Under the pieces are notes generated by a model. The model saw nothing but the letters and a program-made list of their open reading frames with translations. It made no database searches and had not been told where the DNA came from. Made by a program: the position numbers and the translations under genes. 64,000 bases of DNA. It comes from Candidatus Krumholzibacteriota bacterium. GTDB lineage: Bacteria; Krumholzibacteriota; Krumholzibacteriia; LZORAL124-64-63. Positions 18,627 through 27,058 of this stretch are shown here, piece after piece (positions within the stretch are counted from its first letter, which is position 1; the number at the start of each line of letters is the position of its first letter). The stretch spans positions 1,471,388-1,535,387 of the forward strand of contig JAKLEB010000002.1 in assembly GCA_022711765.1 (NCBI GenBank), read 5' to 3'.

Positions 18627-19295
18627 ATGATCACGACCTGCACCGGCTGCCACGTGCGTTACCGCCTCGACGCCGCCAAGGTGCCGCCGCGCCAGATCCG
18701 TGTGCGTTGCCCAGATTGCGGGACTGTCTTCACGCTGGACGGGACGCGCCGCGACGACTCCCAGGTCGAAGCCCCGCAGGCGGCGGCAGGTTCGCGGACC
18801 CCGGACTACGACGATGTCGGCATCGCGTCCGGACCCGTGGACCGCAGCCCGGCCGGTCCGTCGCACTCGGGATCGCTCGACCTCGATCTCGGCCCAGCGC
18901 CCGCCGCGGCCGCGGCGGACACCGTCGATCGCGCCCTCTCGCCGGCGCGTGGCGCGCCGCGCACGCCCCCGCGCGCGGCGCCGTCGGCGGCCGTCGCCGG
19001 ACAGCCCGCCGGGTCGCCGACGGCGGTGGCGGAGCTGCCGGGCGCGGCGCGGCGCCGCCGGCGCGACAAGACCGACATGCTGGCCCGCGCCCTGGTGTCC
19101 GACATCCTGGTGTACAACCGGGAGGCGCGCGACAAGGCCCTGGCGGCCGGCAACCTCCTGGAAGCGCTGGGCCCGGAGATCAAGAAGTCCTGGGAGCTCT
19201 ACAAGGAGAAGGTGGGCGCCGAGGCCGCCACCGGGACGACTCATTTCAAGGACGCCCTGAACGAGATCCTCGCCGACGGCAAGCAAGTCTTCTAG
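18627..19295 (+). CDS. MJ0042-type zinc-ribbon protein
   Basis: 222 residues. The N-terminal ~36 residues form a zinc ribbon with C5-x-x-C8 and C28-x-x-C31 in the MJ0042/YHYxxC style (TCTGCHVRYRLDAAKV, VRCPDCGTVFTLDG). A low-complexity Ala/Pro linker follows to about residue 145. The C-terminal ~75 residues are helical (DKTDMLARALVSDILVYNREARDKAL) and may mediate partner contact. AGGAGG lies upstream of the ATG. Such ribbons head many regulatory and envelope proteins in deltaproteobacteria and relatives; the function here is unknown. Confidence 0.75.
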   Translation: MITTCTGCHVRYRLDAAKVPPRQIRVRCPDCGTVFTLDGTRRDDSQVEAPQAAAGSRTPDYDDVGIASGPVDRSPAGPSHSGSLDLDLGPAPAAAAADTVDRALSPARGAPRTPPRAAPSAAVAGQPAGSPTAVAELPGAARRRRRDKTDMLARALVSDILVYNREARDKALAAGNLLEALGPEIKKSWELYKEKVGAEAATGTTHFKDALNEILADGKQVF

Positions 19296-19324
19296 CGTCT
19301 TCGAGCGCCTGTCCGCTGAAACGC

Positions 19325-19352
19325 GCGCCCCCCGGATCCTGCCGGGGGGCGC
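19325..19352. terminator. GC-rich hairpin between convergent genes
   Basis: An 11-bp perfect stem (arm GCGCCCCCCGG, six-base loop) sits between the zinc-ribbon gene and the convergent 149-aa gene. There is no clear U-tract on either side, so it may act on both strands with weak intrinsic efficiency. Confidence 0.5.
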
Positions 19353-19384
19353 CTTCGTCGCTGGCGCGTCCGTGCGCCGGCCGG

Positions 19385-19834
19385 TCAGGGCTCCGGCCAC
19401 TTCTCCTGGGAAACCTCGCCGAGGATCTCATCGATCTGCTGCCGCACCCTCAGGTTCTGGTCCGGTTCGAAGAGCGCTTTGCGGACCCGGCCCTGCGCGT
19501 CCTTCTTGACGTAGCGCAGCGCTTGCAGGTCTTCCATGCCCATCAGGATGTCCTTGCTGACCCGGACTTCCAGGGATCGTCCGTCCTGGTCGGCTTTCGG
19601 GTTGTGGAACGGATGCATGCCGTTGCCCCAGCCGTGAACCACCATGGAGCACAGGAGCGCGCGGAACGTGTTCTGCCCCTGCACGGTCTCGAGGTCGAAG
19701 TTGCCGGTCACCCGCTCCATCACGCTGTCGATGACCGCGGCGAGGCGGGCCTCCAGCTGGACGTCGATCTCGACGCGCAGGAGCCGGGAGAACATGGTGC
19801 GGAGGATCTGGTCGGTGTTCGTCTTGGTGGCCAT
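19385..19834 (-). CDS. Unknown 149-residue soluble protein
   Basis: Not recognised. The ATG at 19834 is chosen because GGGAGCG lies just upstream; an upstream extension of the frame reads into the intergenic region and has low-complexity content. No signal peptide or membrane segment. The protein is mixed alpha/beta by eye, with MFSRLLRVEIDVQLEARLAAVIDSVMERV near the N-terminus and a charged C-terminal half. It diverges from the MglA-like gene with 222 bases between the starts, so the two may be controlled together. Confidence 0.6.
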   Translation of the reverse strand: MATKTNTDQILRTMFSRLLRVEIDVQLEARLAAVIDSVMERVTGNFDLETVQGQNTFRALLCSMVVHGWGNGMHPFHNPKADQDGRSLEVRVSKDILMGMEDLQALRYVKKDAQGRVRKALFEPDQNLRVRQQIDEILGEVSQEKWPEP

Positions 19835-20013
19835 GGCTCGCTCCCGTGCCGCCGCGGAACGGCGCGAAGGACCGCGGCTGGGTGTTCGTGAACTGGGTTT
19901 CCGCGCCGTCGCCATGCAAAATGCTTGCCTTGCCGAGGCCGGCGCCGGCGGCTTTTTCAACTGCCTGGAACGGCTTCAGTTGGTGATGCCAGGACTGGCA
20001 TGCGGGTTGCAAT

Positions 20014-20031
20014 CACGAGTCGAGACTCGTG
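20014..20031. promoter_or_regulatory. Inverted repeat upstream of the MglA-like gene
   Basis: CACGAGT and ACTCGTG, spaced by four bases, lie in the 222-base divergent gap, 25 bases before the TTG start of the next gene. It may be a regulator site or a leader hairpin. Confidence 0.35.
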
Positions 20032-20043
20032 TCATTTGGCGCC

Positions 20044-20049
20044 GGGAGG
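20044..20049 (+). promoter_or_regulatory. Ribosome binding site for a TTG start
   Basis: GGGAGG stands seven bases before a TTG at 20057. The encoded protein then begins nine residues before the beta-1 strand of an MglA-like fold, which is the normal N-terminus for the family. The upstream in-frame ATG at 19925 would add 44 unrelated residues. Confidence 0.65.
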
Positions 20050-20056
20050 CCCAATC

Positions 20057-20884
20057 TTGCCGACCACCACGGCCACCGCAATCCGTACCTGCCGGATCCT
20101 CTACTACGGGCCGCTGAACTGCGGTAAACGCCAGAATCTGGCGAGGATCCAGGCTTCGTTGCCGCCGGAGCACCGCCTGGCTGTCGCCACCAGCGACCCC
20201 TCGCGCCATATCGCCTTCATGCTCCGCAACGGCAACCAGGGCGATTGGCAAGTATTCGTCCAGGCCATGGATGCTGGCCAGGAGGATCCCGTGCGCGCGG
20301 GGACGGCGGTGCCGTTCGACGGCATCGTCTTCACCTGTGATTCCGGCGCGGGAAGCCTCGACGAGGGGTTGAGCGCCATGGAAGGGCTCAAGTCCTACCT
20401 CGACTGCTGGCGGCTGGACGTCATGGCCGTGCCGATGGTGATCCAGTACAACCACCGCGACGGCCAGGGCGTTCTGCCCGTCGACCGGCTGGAGAGCTTG
20501 CTCAATCCCTGGGGCCTGCTCTCGTTCCCGGCCGCCTCGGGTTCTGGCGAGGGCGTCCGCGAGACCCTGAAAGCCATCCTCAGCCTGACCATCAGCCACA
20601 TCCTGCAGAGGGACGCTCGCGCGCCGAGCCAGCCGAGCCACGATCTGACCATCGATCCCAACCCGCCCGTGCCCGGGACCACCCACGCGGACTCCTGGGA
20701 GCTGCGTCGCGCCGCTCCCGCGAGCGGCGGCGAGATCCCGATCAAGCCCGCGAAACCTCCGCTCAAGCACGCGGCAGGACCCAACCACGCCGCCCTGGTC
20801 ATCCCCGTCGCCGTGCCGCGCAGCGCTCTGGGGCCCGACGGGACGGGCCGCATCATCCTCGAGGTCCAGGTCGTCGACGACTGA
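20057..20884 (+). CDS. Degenerate MglA-like small GTPase with C-terminal extension
   Basis: 275 residues from TTG. MglA is a Ras-like polarity GTPase. The segments ILYYGPLNCGKRQNL, DGIVFTCDSG, MAVPMVIQYNHRDGQGVLPVDRLESLLN and GEGVRETLKAI align by eye with MglA. Two nucleotide-binding motifs are altered: the P-loop ends in K24-R25 instead of K-T/S, and NKxD reads N132-H-R-D135. An Arg at the Mg-coordinating Ser/Thr position would be expected to weaken or abolish GTP binding, so this may be a pseudo-GTPase. About 80 extra C-terminal residues, Pro-rich, end in a strand-like tail (RIILEVQVVDD). No MglB-like gene is adjacent. Confidence 0.7.
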   Translation: MPTTTATAIRTCRILYYGPLNCGKRQNLARIQASLPPEHRLAVATSDPSRHIAFMLRNGNQGDWQVFVQAMDAGQEDPVRAGTAVPFDGIVFTCDSGAGSLDEGLSAMEGLKSYLDCWRLDVMAVPMVIQYNHRDGQGVLPVDRLESLLNPWGLLSFPAASGSGEGVRETLKAILSLTISHILQRDARAPSQPSHDLTIDPNPPVPGTTHADSWELRRAAPASGGEIPIKPAKPPLKHAAGPNHAALVIPVAVPRSALGPDGTGRIILEVQVVDD

Positions 20885-20968
20885 CCACCCGGAACGGGTG
20901 AGCCGACGCCGGATGCGCCCGTCGCGCAGGCCGTTGACCCTCGTCCGCCTCTGGTTTACATTCCGCCC

Positions 20969-21847
20969 ATGGCCAATCTCGACCGTGGTTTTTCGCCGGA
21001 CGACGCGGCCGCCTCCGGGCTGTTCGCTCGCGGCCGGCAAGCCGAGGCCGCCGGCGATCTGCCGGTGGCCCACGCGCTCTATGCCGAGGCCGCGTCCCTG
21101 CGCGGCGACGACCCGGACGTCCTCTATCGCCTCGGTTGCGTATGCCTGAAGACCGGGCGATTCGAGGCGGCGCACGAGGCCTTCCGGGCAGGCCTGGCGC
21201 GCCGGCCGGGCGACGCCCGCATGTTGACGAACCTGGGCGCCGCGCTCGACCAGCTCGGTCGGCGGGACGAGGCGATGGCGGCGTACCAGCGGGCCGCGTT
21301 CCTGGAGGACGCGCCGGCCGCCGCCCACCACAACCTGGGCTCGCTCTACGCCGAGGAAGGTCGGACCGAGGAAGCCATCCACGCGTTCCAGGACGCAGTT
21401 CGCAAGGCGCCGGATGCCGAGAGCCACTGCAGCCTCGGACTGGTTCTGCTCGGCGCCGACGATCTCGTGCGCGCGCTCGAGCAGTTCGAGGCGGCCGTCG
21501 GCTGCGACCACCGGCACACGCGAGGTCACTACTACGCGGCGGTCTGCCTGCTGAAGCGTGGGCGCTACCAGGAGGCGCTGGCGCGCTTCGAGCTCGTCCT
21601 CGACCTCGAACCGGCGCTGGCCCGCGCGCATTTCCACCGGGGCGTCTGCCTGCACAAGCTCGAGCGTTTCAAGGCCGCTCTCGCGGCGCTGACCCAGGCC
21701 GAGGCGTCGTTTCCCGAGGACGGGCGAGTGCATTTCCAGCTCGCCCTGACCTGCGACGCCCTGGGGCTCGCCGCGGACGCCCGCCGCCACTACCACCTCG
21801 CGCGCCTGCTCCGCGATCCGGCCCACAAGCAGGAATCCACGACCTGA
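20969..21847 (+). CDS. TPR-repeat protein
   Basis: 292 residues without signal peptide, made almost wholly of seven or so TPR units (for example LGAALDQLGRRDEAMAAYQRAAFLEDAPAAAHHNLGSLYAEEGRTEEAI). Probably a cytoplasmic protein-binding scaffold; partner unknown. It is followed by uppP after 31 bases on the same strand. Confidence 0.8.
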   Translation: MANLDRGFSPDDAAASGLFARGRQAEAAGDLPVAHALYAEAASLRGDDPDVLYRLGCVCLKTGRFEAAHEAFRAGLARRPGDARMLTNLGAALDQLGRRDEAMAAYQRAAFLEDAPAAAHHNLGSLYAEEGRTEEAIHAFQDAVRKAPDAESHCSLGLVLLGADDLVRALEQFEAAVGCDHRHTRGHYYAAVCLLKRGRYQEALARFELVLDLEPALARAHFHRGVCLHKLERFKAALAALTQAEASFPEDGRVHFQLALTCDALGLAADARRHYHLARLLRDPAHKQESTT

Positions 21848-21878
21848 ACCACCGGCGCCTTCCCGAAGGTGAGAGTCC

Positions 21879-22658
21879 ATGCTCGACATCCTGCTCCTGG
21901 CCGTCGTCCAGGGAATGACCGAGTTCCTGCCCGTCAGCAGTTCCGGCCACCTCGTCCTCGTCCAGCACCTGCTGGGAGCGCGCGAGGGCGACCTCTTCCT
22001 CGACGTCGTCCTGCACTGCGGGACGCTGGGTTCCGTCCTCGCGGCCTACCGAAGGGACATCCTGCGCCTGCTGCGCCTCGATCGGGACGCGCTCGGGTAC
22101 GTCCTCGCGCTCGCGGTCGCGACCTTGCCGGCCATCGGGGTCGGCCTGTTCCTGAAGGACGTCGTGGAGAGGATCTTCGCGGAGCCGGTCTTCGCCGCGG
22201 CGGGGCTGATCGTCACCGGCGTCGTCCTCCTCTCGACCCGTGCCGCGCGGAGCGCCGAGGACCTCTCGTCGCCGTGGGAGCCGCGCCCCGTTCCGCTGGC
22301 GAAGGCGCTGCTCGTCGGCTGCGCCCAGGCGATCGCCATCTGTCCCGGCGTCAGCCGCAGCGGCAGCACGATCGCGGCGTCCCTGTGGTTGAAGCTCGGC
22401 CGGGCCGAAGCCGCCCGGTTCAGCTTCCTGCTGTCGGTTCCCGCCATTCTCGGGGCGCTGGTCCTGCATCTCCTCGAGGGCGACCTCGCGACCCGGAGCA
22501 GTCCGGCCGGTCTGGTCGTGGCGGCGGCCGTGGCGTTCGCCGTGGGCCTGCTGGCCATCCGGTGGACGGCGCTGGCCGTGGTCCAGAGTCATTTCTGGAA
22601 ATTCGCGTTCTACGTGCTGCCGCTCGGCGTGCTCGCGCTGTGGTGGTTGCGCGGCTAG
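21879..22658 (+). CDS. uppP: Undecaprenyl-diphosphatase UppP/BacA
   Basis: Integral membrane enzyme that dephosphorylates undecaprenyl diphosphate to recycle the lipid carrier of peptidoglycan and other polymers. 259 residues with about eight hydrophobic segments. Both signature regions are intact: QGMTEFLPVSSSGHL from Q11 (catalytic Glu15 region) and PGVSRSGSTIAASLWL. Overproduction of this family gives bacitracin resistance. The stop codon overlaps that of the convergent CheY-like gene within a shared CTAG. Confidence 0.96.
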   Translation: MLDILLLAVVQGMTEFLPVSSSGHLVLVQHLLGAREGDLFLDVVLHCGTLGSVLAAYRRDILRLLRLDRDALGYVLALAVATLPAIGVGLFLKDVVERIFAEPVFAAAGLIVTGVVLLSTRAARSAEDLSSPWEPRPVPLAKALLVGCAQAIAICPGVSRSGSTIAASLWLKLGRAEAARFSFLLSVPAILGALVLHLLEGDLATRSSPAGLVVAAAVAFAVGLLAIRWTALAVVQSHFWKFAFYVLPLGVLALWWLRG

Positions 22659-23035
22659 ACCGGCTGGGGACGGCGGGCGAAGAGGCTGCGGAGCGTCTCC
22701 TCGACGCGCTCCGCCTCGAAGGGCTTGATGACGAAATCTCCCGCGCCGGCGCGGACGGCCCTGAGCACCTCGTCCTTCTGGCCGAGGGCGGAGACGACCA
22801 CGACCCGCGCGCGCGGATCCAGCGCGACGATCTGCCGGCACGCCTCGACGCCGTCGAGACCGGGCATCGTGATGTCGAGCATCACGAGCTCGGGACTCAA
22901 CTCGCGGTAGCGTTCGACGGCGTCCTGGCCGTTCGCCACCTCCGCGACCACGGTCCAGCCGAGATCCTCCAGGATATCCCTCAGCATCACTCGCATGAAC
23001 TGTGCGTCGTCGGCGATGATGACCGTCCGCTGCAT
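22655..23035 (-). CDS. CheY-like single-domain response regulator
   Basis: 126 residues, receiver domain only. The acidic pair D9-D10, the phospho-acceptor D54 (VMLDITMPGLDG), S82 and K104 (VIKPFEA) are all present, so it can be phosphorylated. GGAGG lies five bases before the ATG at 23035; upstream in-frame sequence is not part of the domain. No histidine kinase is nearby. The sequence QFMRVMLRDILEDLGW is close to chemotaxis CheY proteins, but no chemotaxis genes are in the window. Confidence 0.9.
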   Translation of the reverse strand: MQRTVIIADDAQFMRVMLRDILEDLGWTVVAEVANGQDAVERYRELSPELVMLDITMPGLDGVEACRQIVALDPRARVVVVSALGQKDEVLRAVRAGAGDFVIKPFEAERVEETLRSLFARRPQPV

Positions 23036-23074
23036 TCCTGCCTCCGGCGTGCCGTCTGGGCGGGCGATTCCGCG

Positions 23075-23091
23075 GCCAGTAAACAACTGGC
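23075..23091. promoter_or_regulatory. Short inverted repeat between divergent genes
   Basis: GCCAGT and ACTGGC separated by AAACA, in the 145-base gap between the CheY-like gene and the DUF4139 gene. It could be an operator; no other support. Confidence 0.25.
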
Positions 23092-23180
23092 GCGATCGCA
23101 CCGTCTGGTGTATTGAGTCATCGACTCCCGGCCTGAACGCTTTAGCCGTGTCTCCCTCTCCAGACCTCAGGAGGCCGATC

Positions 23181-24584
23181 ATGTTCGCCTGCAAGCCATT
23201 ACGGATCTTCCTGATCGTCGCGTGCGCCGTCGCCGCGAGCGCCGTCGCCGGCGCCGCCGACACCGTGACCTCGGCGCCCGAGCAGCGCGCGACCCTCGAG
23301 CTCACCGTCTACAACCAGGACCTGGCGCTCGTCCGCGAAGTTCGCGGCGCGAGCCTGCCGGCCGGCGAGTTCGCGCTCGAGATCCAGGGCGTGCCCGAGC
23401 GGATCCAGCCGGCCACGCTGCTCGTGGAGGCGAAGGGCCGGACAGGCCTGGTGATCCTCGAGCAGAACTACGAATTCGACCTGATGTCGAAGGAGAAGAT
23501 CCTCGAGAAGTACGTGGGGAGGGAGATCGCCTGGATCCAGGAGAACGGCGAGCGCACGACCGGACGCCTGCTCGGCATGACGGCCGGTCCGGTCTACGAG
23601 GTCGGCGGCGAGGTGGTCTTCGAGGTGCCCGGCCGCATCGCCCTGCCGCAGCTGCCGGAGAATCTACGCGCCCGCCCGACCCTCGTCTGGCGCGCCCGGA
23701 CCGAGCGCGCCGGCGAGGCGGACCTCGACGTGAGCTATCTCACGGGCGGCCTCGCGTGGAACGCCGACTACGTGCTCCAGCTCGATCCCGCCGGCAAGCA
23801 GGCGGACCTCAAGGGTTGGGTCACCGTCGAGAACCGCAGCGGCGCCGGCTTCGCGAATGCGACGCTCCAGCTCGTGGCCGGCGAGATCAACCAGGTTCGC
23901 GGCGGGGAGACCATGGTCGACGAGATCCGGTACATGGCCAAGGCCGAGGCGGCGCCGCAGGTCGTCGAGGAGACGCTCTACGACTACCACCTGTACACCG
24001 TCCCGTGGGCGACGACCTTGCCCGACAACAGCAGCAAGCAGGTCTCGCTGCTGGACGCGAGCGGCCTCGCCGTCGAGCGCCATTACACCGTGCGCGGCGG
24101 TTCGCACTACTTCCGCGGCGGCCAGGCGGACGACCGGCAGGACGTCGCGGTCAGCTATTCGTTCGAGAACTCCGAGAGGAACAGGCTCGGCATGCCGCTG
24201 CCGGCCGGTACGATGCGGGTCTACGGCCAGTCGCAGGCGGGCAAGCGCCAGCTGCTCGGCGAGGACCGGATCCGCCACACGCCCAAGGACGAGACGATCG
24301 AGCTCGACGTGGGCAAGGCGTTCGACCTCGTCGCCGAGCGCGTGCGCAAGGACTATCGCCGGGTGTCCGATCGCGTCCACCGCAATACCTGGGAGATCAC
24401 GCTGCGCAATCACAAGGACGAGGACGTCACCATCGACGTGCGCGAGCAGGTGGGCGGCGACTGGGAGGTGCTCCAGAGCAGCGTGCCGCACGAGAAGGTC
24501 TCGGCCCAGGAGATCCTGTTCCGCGTGCCGGTCCAGCGCGACGGCGAGACCGTGCTCACCTACACCGTCGAGGTCACGTACTAG
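23181..24584 (+). CDS. Secreted DUF4139 domain protein
   Basis: 467 residues from the ATG at 23181 with CAGGAGG upstream. A signal peptide of about 26 residues ends at AVAGAA-DT. The features ATLELTVYNQDLALVREVR, the central DVSYLTGGLAWNADYVLQLD and the C-terminal RNHKDEDVTIDVREQVGGDWEV are typical of DUF4139 proteins, which are predicted beta-rich envelope proteins of unknown role. It converges with the next gene, nine bases away. Confidence 0.85.
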   Translation: MFACKPLRIFLIVACAVAASAVAGAADTVTSAPEQRATLELTVYNQDLALVREVRGASLPAGEFALEIQGVPERIQPATLLVEAKGRTGLVILEQNYEFDLMSKEKILEKYVGREIAWIQENGERTTGRLLGMTAGPVYEVGGEVVFEVPGRIALPQLPENLRARPTLVWRARTERAGEADLDVSYLTGGLAWNADYVLQLDPAGKQADLKGWVTVENRSGAGFANATLQLVAGEINQVRGGETMVDEIRYMAKAEAAPQVVEETLYDYHLYTVPWATTLPDNSSKQVSLLDASGLAVERHYTVRGGSHYFRGGQADDRQDVAVSYSFENSERNRLGMPLPAGTMRVYGQSQAGKRQLLGEDRIRHTPKDETIELDVGKAFDLVAERVRKDYRRVSDRVHRNTWEITLRNHKDEDVTIDVREQVGGDWEVLQSSVPHEKVSAQEILFRVPVQRDGETVLTYTVEVTY

Positions 24585-24593
24585 CCGGGACGA

Positions 24594-26756
24594 TCAGAGG
24601 CTCGCGGCGCGGGCGCGGAGCCGCTGGTCGTCCGGACGCAGCCTCAGCGCCCGCCCGTAGGCGGCGGCGGCGGCGGCGCGATCGCCGAGCTGCCGGCGGG
24701 CCTCGGCGAGGTTCGCCCAGCCCTCGAAGTTGCGCGGGTCGCGGTCCACCGCGCGTTCGAATGCTCCGGCGGCCTCGGCGATCCGGCCGAGGTCGAAGAG
24801 GCACCGGCCGGCGTTCACCAGCGGTGGCGCCGCGTTGCGGTTGAGCCGCGCCGCGCGCTCGAAGTGGCCGAGCGCCTCCCCGAGCTCACCCCGTTCGAGG
24901 AGACGGTTGCCGAGGTTGTGGTGAAGGGTGGGATGATCCGCGCACCGCGCCAGCGCCGCCACCAGGACCGCCTCGGCCGCCGGACCTCGATCCGCGAGCT
25001 GGAGCAGGGTCGCCAGCGACGCTCCGAGGTCAGCCAGCCGCACATCGCGGCCGGCGGGGGCGGTCGCGAGCCGCTCGCGGTAGCGGGTCGTCGCCCGCAC
25101 CAGGACCGAATCGGCGTCGCCGTCCGGCCGGGTCGCGGCCGGCAGGAAGAGGATGCCGGCCTCGTCGGCCGCAGCCAGCGTCCAGGCCGGATCCGCGAGC
25201 AGCGTGCGGATGAGCGCGTGGCTCGCCGCGTTGCGATGGGCGAGGCACACCGCCTGCGCCCGCCAGACGCGGAGCTGGCGGGTCGCGTCCGCACCGCCGG
25301 CCTTCAGGCGCGCGTATTCGGTCCAGGTGCTCGGCGGGTACGCCTCGGTGCGGCCGTCAATGGCCACTCGAGCGGTGCCCGCGCCGACCAGGGTCGACGC
25401 CGCGTCGACGTTGTTGGCGACCCGCGGCGGTGGGCCGGCGGGCAGGCTCGCGACGGCGGACTCGGGGAACGTGGCGGGTGTGAGTCCGCCGCCCCATCGC
25501 CGGGCTTCGCCCTCGCGCAGGTAGAACGCGTCGGTGGTCAGGGCGGCGAACCACGCGGCGGCGACCAGGAAGGTCCCGGCCGCCAGGGCGACGGGAACGG
25601 CGACGCCCGCGATCCGGCGGATCCGCGCGCCGGCCCGGGCGCGCACCGCCTCGCCGAGCCAGGTCCAGAGCCGTGGGAGGCCTGGCCCGGGATCGCCGTG
25701 CAGCAGCACGAAGCACACGGCGTAGAAGCCGAGATTGCGCTGCCCCTGCCAGGCCGCCACGGCGGCCAGCGCCCAGATCGCGGCGCGGACTCGCGAGGTG
25801 CGCCCCCAGGTGGCGACCGTCCAGAGAGCGCCCCAGACCAGCGAGGCTTTGAAGATCTGCAGGGTCGTGGACAGGCTGCCGCGCGTCTCGAGGAGGGGGA
25901 CCAGCTCGCTGATGGTCTCGCGGAGGTCGACGCCGGGGCGGCCGAACTGGCCGAGGGCGCGCAAGGGATAGAGCGAGCCGGCGAGCAGGTTCGGTGTCAG
26001 AAGGCTCGCCGCGACCGCGAAGGCGGCGCCGCCGAGCGCGAGACGCCAGCGTCCGCTCGCCGGCCGCGGCGAGCGCCCGAGGAGACCCGCCAGCAGCCAC
26101 ACGAGGCCGGCGAGCGCGGCGAATCCGTGCACCTGGTGCCAGACGATCGTGAGCAGCAGGGCCTGTCCGCCCGGGCGGCGCGGATCGGCGAGCGAGCGCC
26201 ATGGCGAGCGGTCGCCGGCCTCTCGCAGCGCCGACTCGGCGCGGCGCAGGACGAGGACGAAGAGCAGGAAGCTCACGAGCTCCGGGCGAAGGGTCAGGCG
26301 GGTCCAGAGCATGGCCAGGCCGGCCAGACCGACCGGACCCGCCAGCGCGAGAACCACGCGCGAGGATCCCGGCAACCTCCCGAGCTCGGCAGCCAGAGCG
26401 CCGACGAGCAGGGCTGCCAGCAGCAGGCGCAGGGCTTGCCAGCCGCGCGCGCGGCTCGCGAGATCGTCCCCGCCCGCGACGCGTCCGGCCGCGGCGACGG
26501 CGATCTGGAAACCCCACTCGTGATCCACCCAGGGATGGTCCGGCGCGGTGAACGAGTACTGGTTGGATCGGGGGATGCCCCCGCCGGCGAGGATGTCCCG
26601 GCCGGCGCGGTCATGGAGCGGCAGGTCGAGATCCGACGTGGAATGCCAGGCGAGTGCGAGTCCGAGGCAACCGAGCGCCAGGACGGTCAGAACGACGATC
26701 GGGCGGGTCCAGCGGCTCCATTCGCTGGTCCGGGCGGTGCCGGCGGTCGTGGCCAT
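24594..26756 (-). CDS. Polytopic membrane protein with C-terminal TPR repeats
   Basis: 720 residues. The first ~430 contain about nine to eleven hydrophobic helices, with an acidic/His loop after the first helix (STSDLDLPLHDRAGRDILAGGGIPRSNQYSF...HPWVDHEWGFQ). That loop recalls the first periplasmic loop of GT-C-like or DUF2723-type membrane proteins, but the family is not certain. The last ~130 residues are TPR repeats (NLGNRLLERGELGEALGHFERAARLNRNAAPPL). A glycosyltransferase-like role in envelope assembly is possible; no catalytic motif can be named. Confidence 0.65.
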   Translation of the reverse strand: MATTAGTARTSEWSRWTRPIVVLTVLALGCLGLALAWHSTSDLDLPLHDRAGRDILAGGGIPRSNQYSFTAPDHPWVDHEWGFQIAVAAAGRVAGGDDLASRARGWQALRLLLAALLVGALAAELGRLPGSSRVVLALAGPVGLAGLAMLWTRLTLRPELVSFLLFVLVLRRAESALREAGDRSPWRSLADPRRPGGQALLLTIVWHQVHGFAALAGLVWLLAGLLGRSPRPASGRWRLALGGAAFAVAASLLTPNLLAGSLYPLRALGQFGRPGVDLRETISELVPLLETRGSLSTTLQIFKASLVWGALWTVATWGRTSRVRAAIWALAAVAAWQGQRNLGFYAVCFVLLHGDPGPGLPRLWTWLGEAVRARAGARIRRIAGVAVPVALAAGTFLVAAAWFAALTTDAFYLREGEARRWGGGLTPATFPESAVASLPAGPPPRVANNVDAASTLVGAGTARVAIDGRTEAYPPSTWTEYARLKAGGADATRQLRVWRAQAVCLAHRNAASHALIRTLLADPAWTLAAADEAGILFLPAATRPDGDADSVLVRATTRYRERLATAPAGRDVRLADLGASLATLLQLADRGPAAEAVLVAALARCADHPTLHHNLGNRLLERGELGEALGHFERAARLNRNAAPPLVNAGRCLFDLGRIAEAAGAFERAVDRDPRNFEGWANLAEARRQLGDRAAAAAAYGRALRLRPDDQRLRARAASL

Positions 26757-27058
26757 CCAGCCACTCTAGCCGACGCCGCGGCCGCCACCAAGCCCATTCA
26801 GCCGGGGCCCTCGAGTCCCGTGACACGATGGCGAGCGATTCCGCGCGAAATTGACAGAATGTCAATAGATGATCAATCGAATCTAGAAATCGCGAAAAAT
26901 CCTCATTCGCAACTCATTGTGGCTGTGTGAATTGCTCGATCGATCGCGAGGTCTTGGTCGAGGACGGAGTTGGTACGGATATTGTTAGTGGCGGACTAAG
27001 TACTTCCCGAACAACACCGAATTGATCGGGAATATCGAGACGAGAACCGAGGTGACCC
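26757..27058. other. Intergenic region upstream of the primary sigma factor
   Basis: About 300 bases without a gene, more AT-rich than its surroundings. It contains the palindrome TTGACAGAATGTCAA at 26851-26865, whose two arms each match a -35 box, and a weak promoter candidate on the + strand (TTGGTC at 26954, 18-base spacer, GATATT at 26978). GAGGTGACC just before 27059 serves as ribosome site. No small ORF with a good ribosome site was seen. Confidence 0.4.

Noticed and set aside
19925..20056. N-terminal extension of the MglA-like protein to the ATG at 19925
   Set aside because: The 44 added residues are Arg-rich, unlike the family, and a GGGAGG site serves a TTG at 20057.
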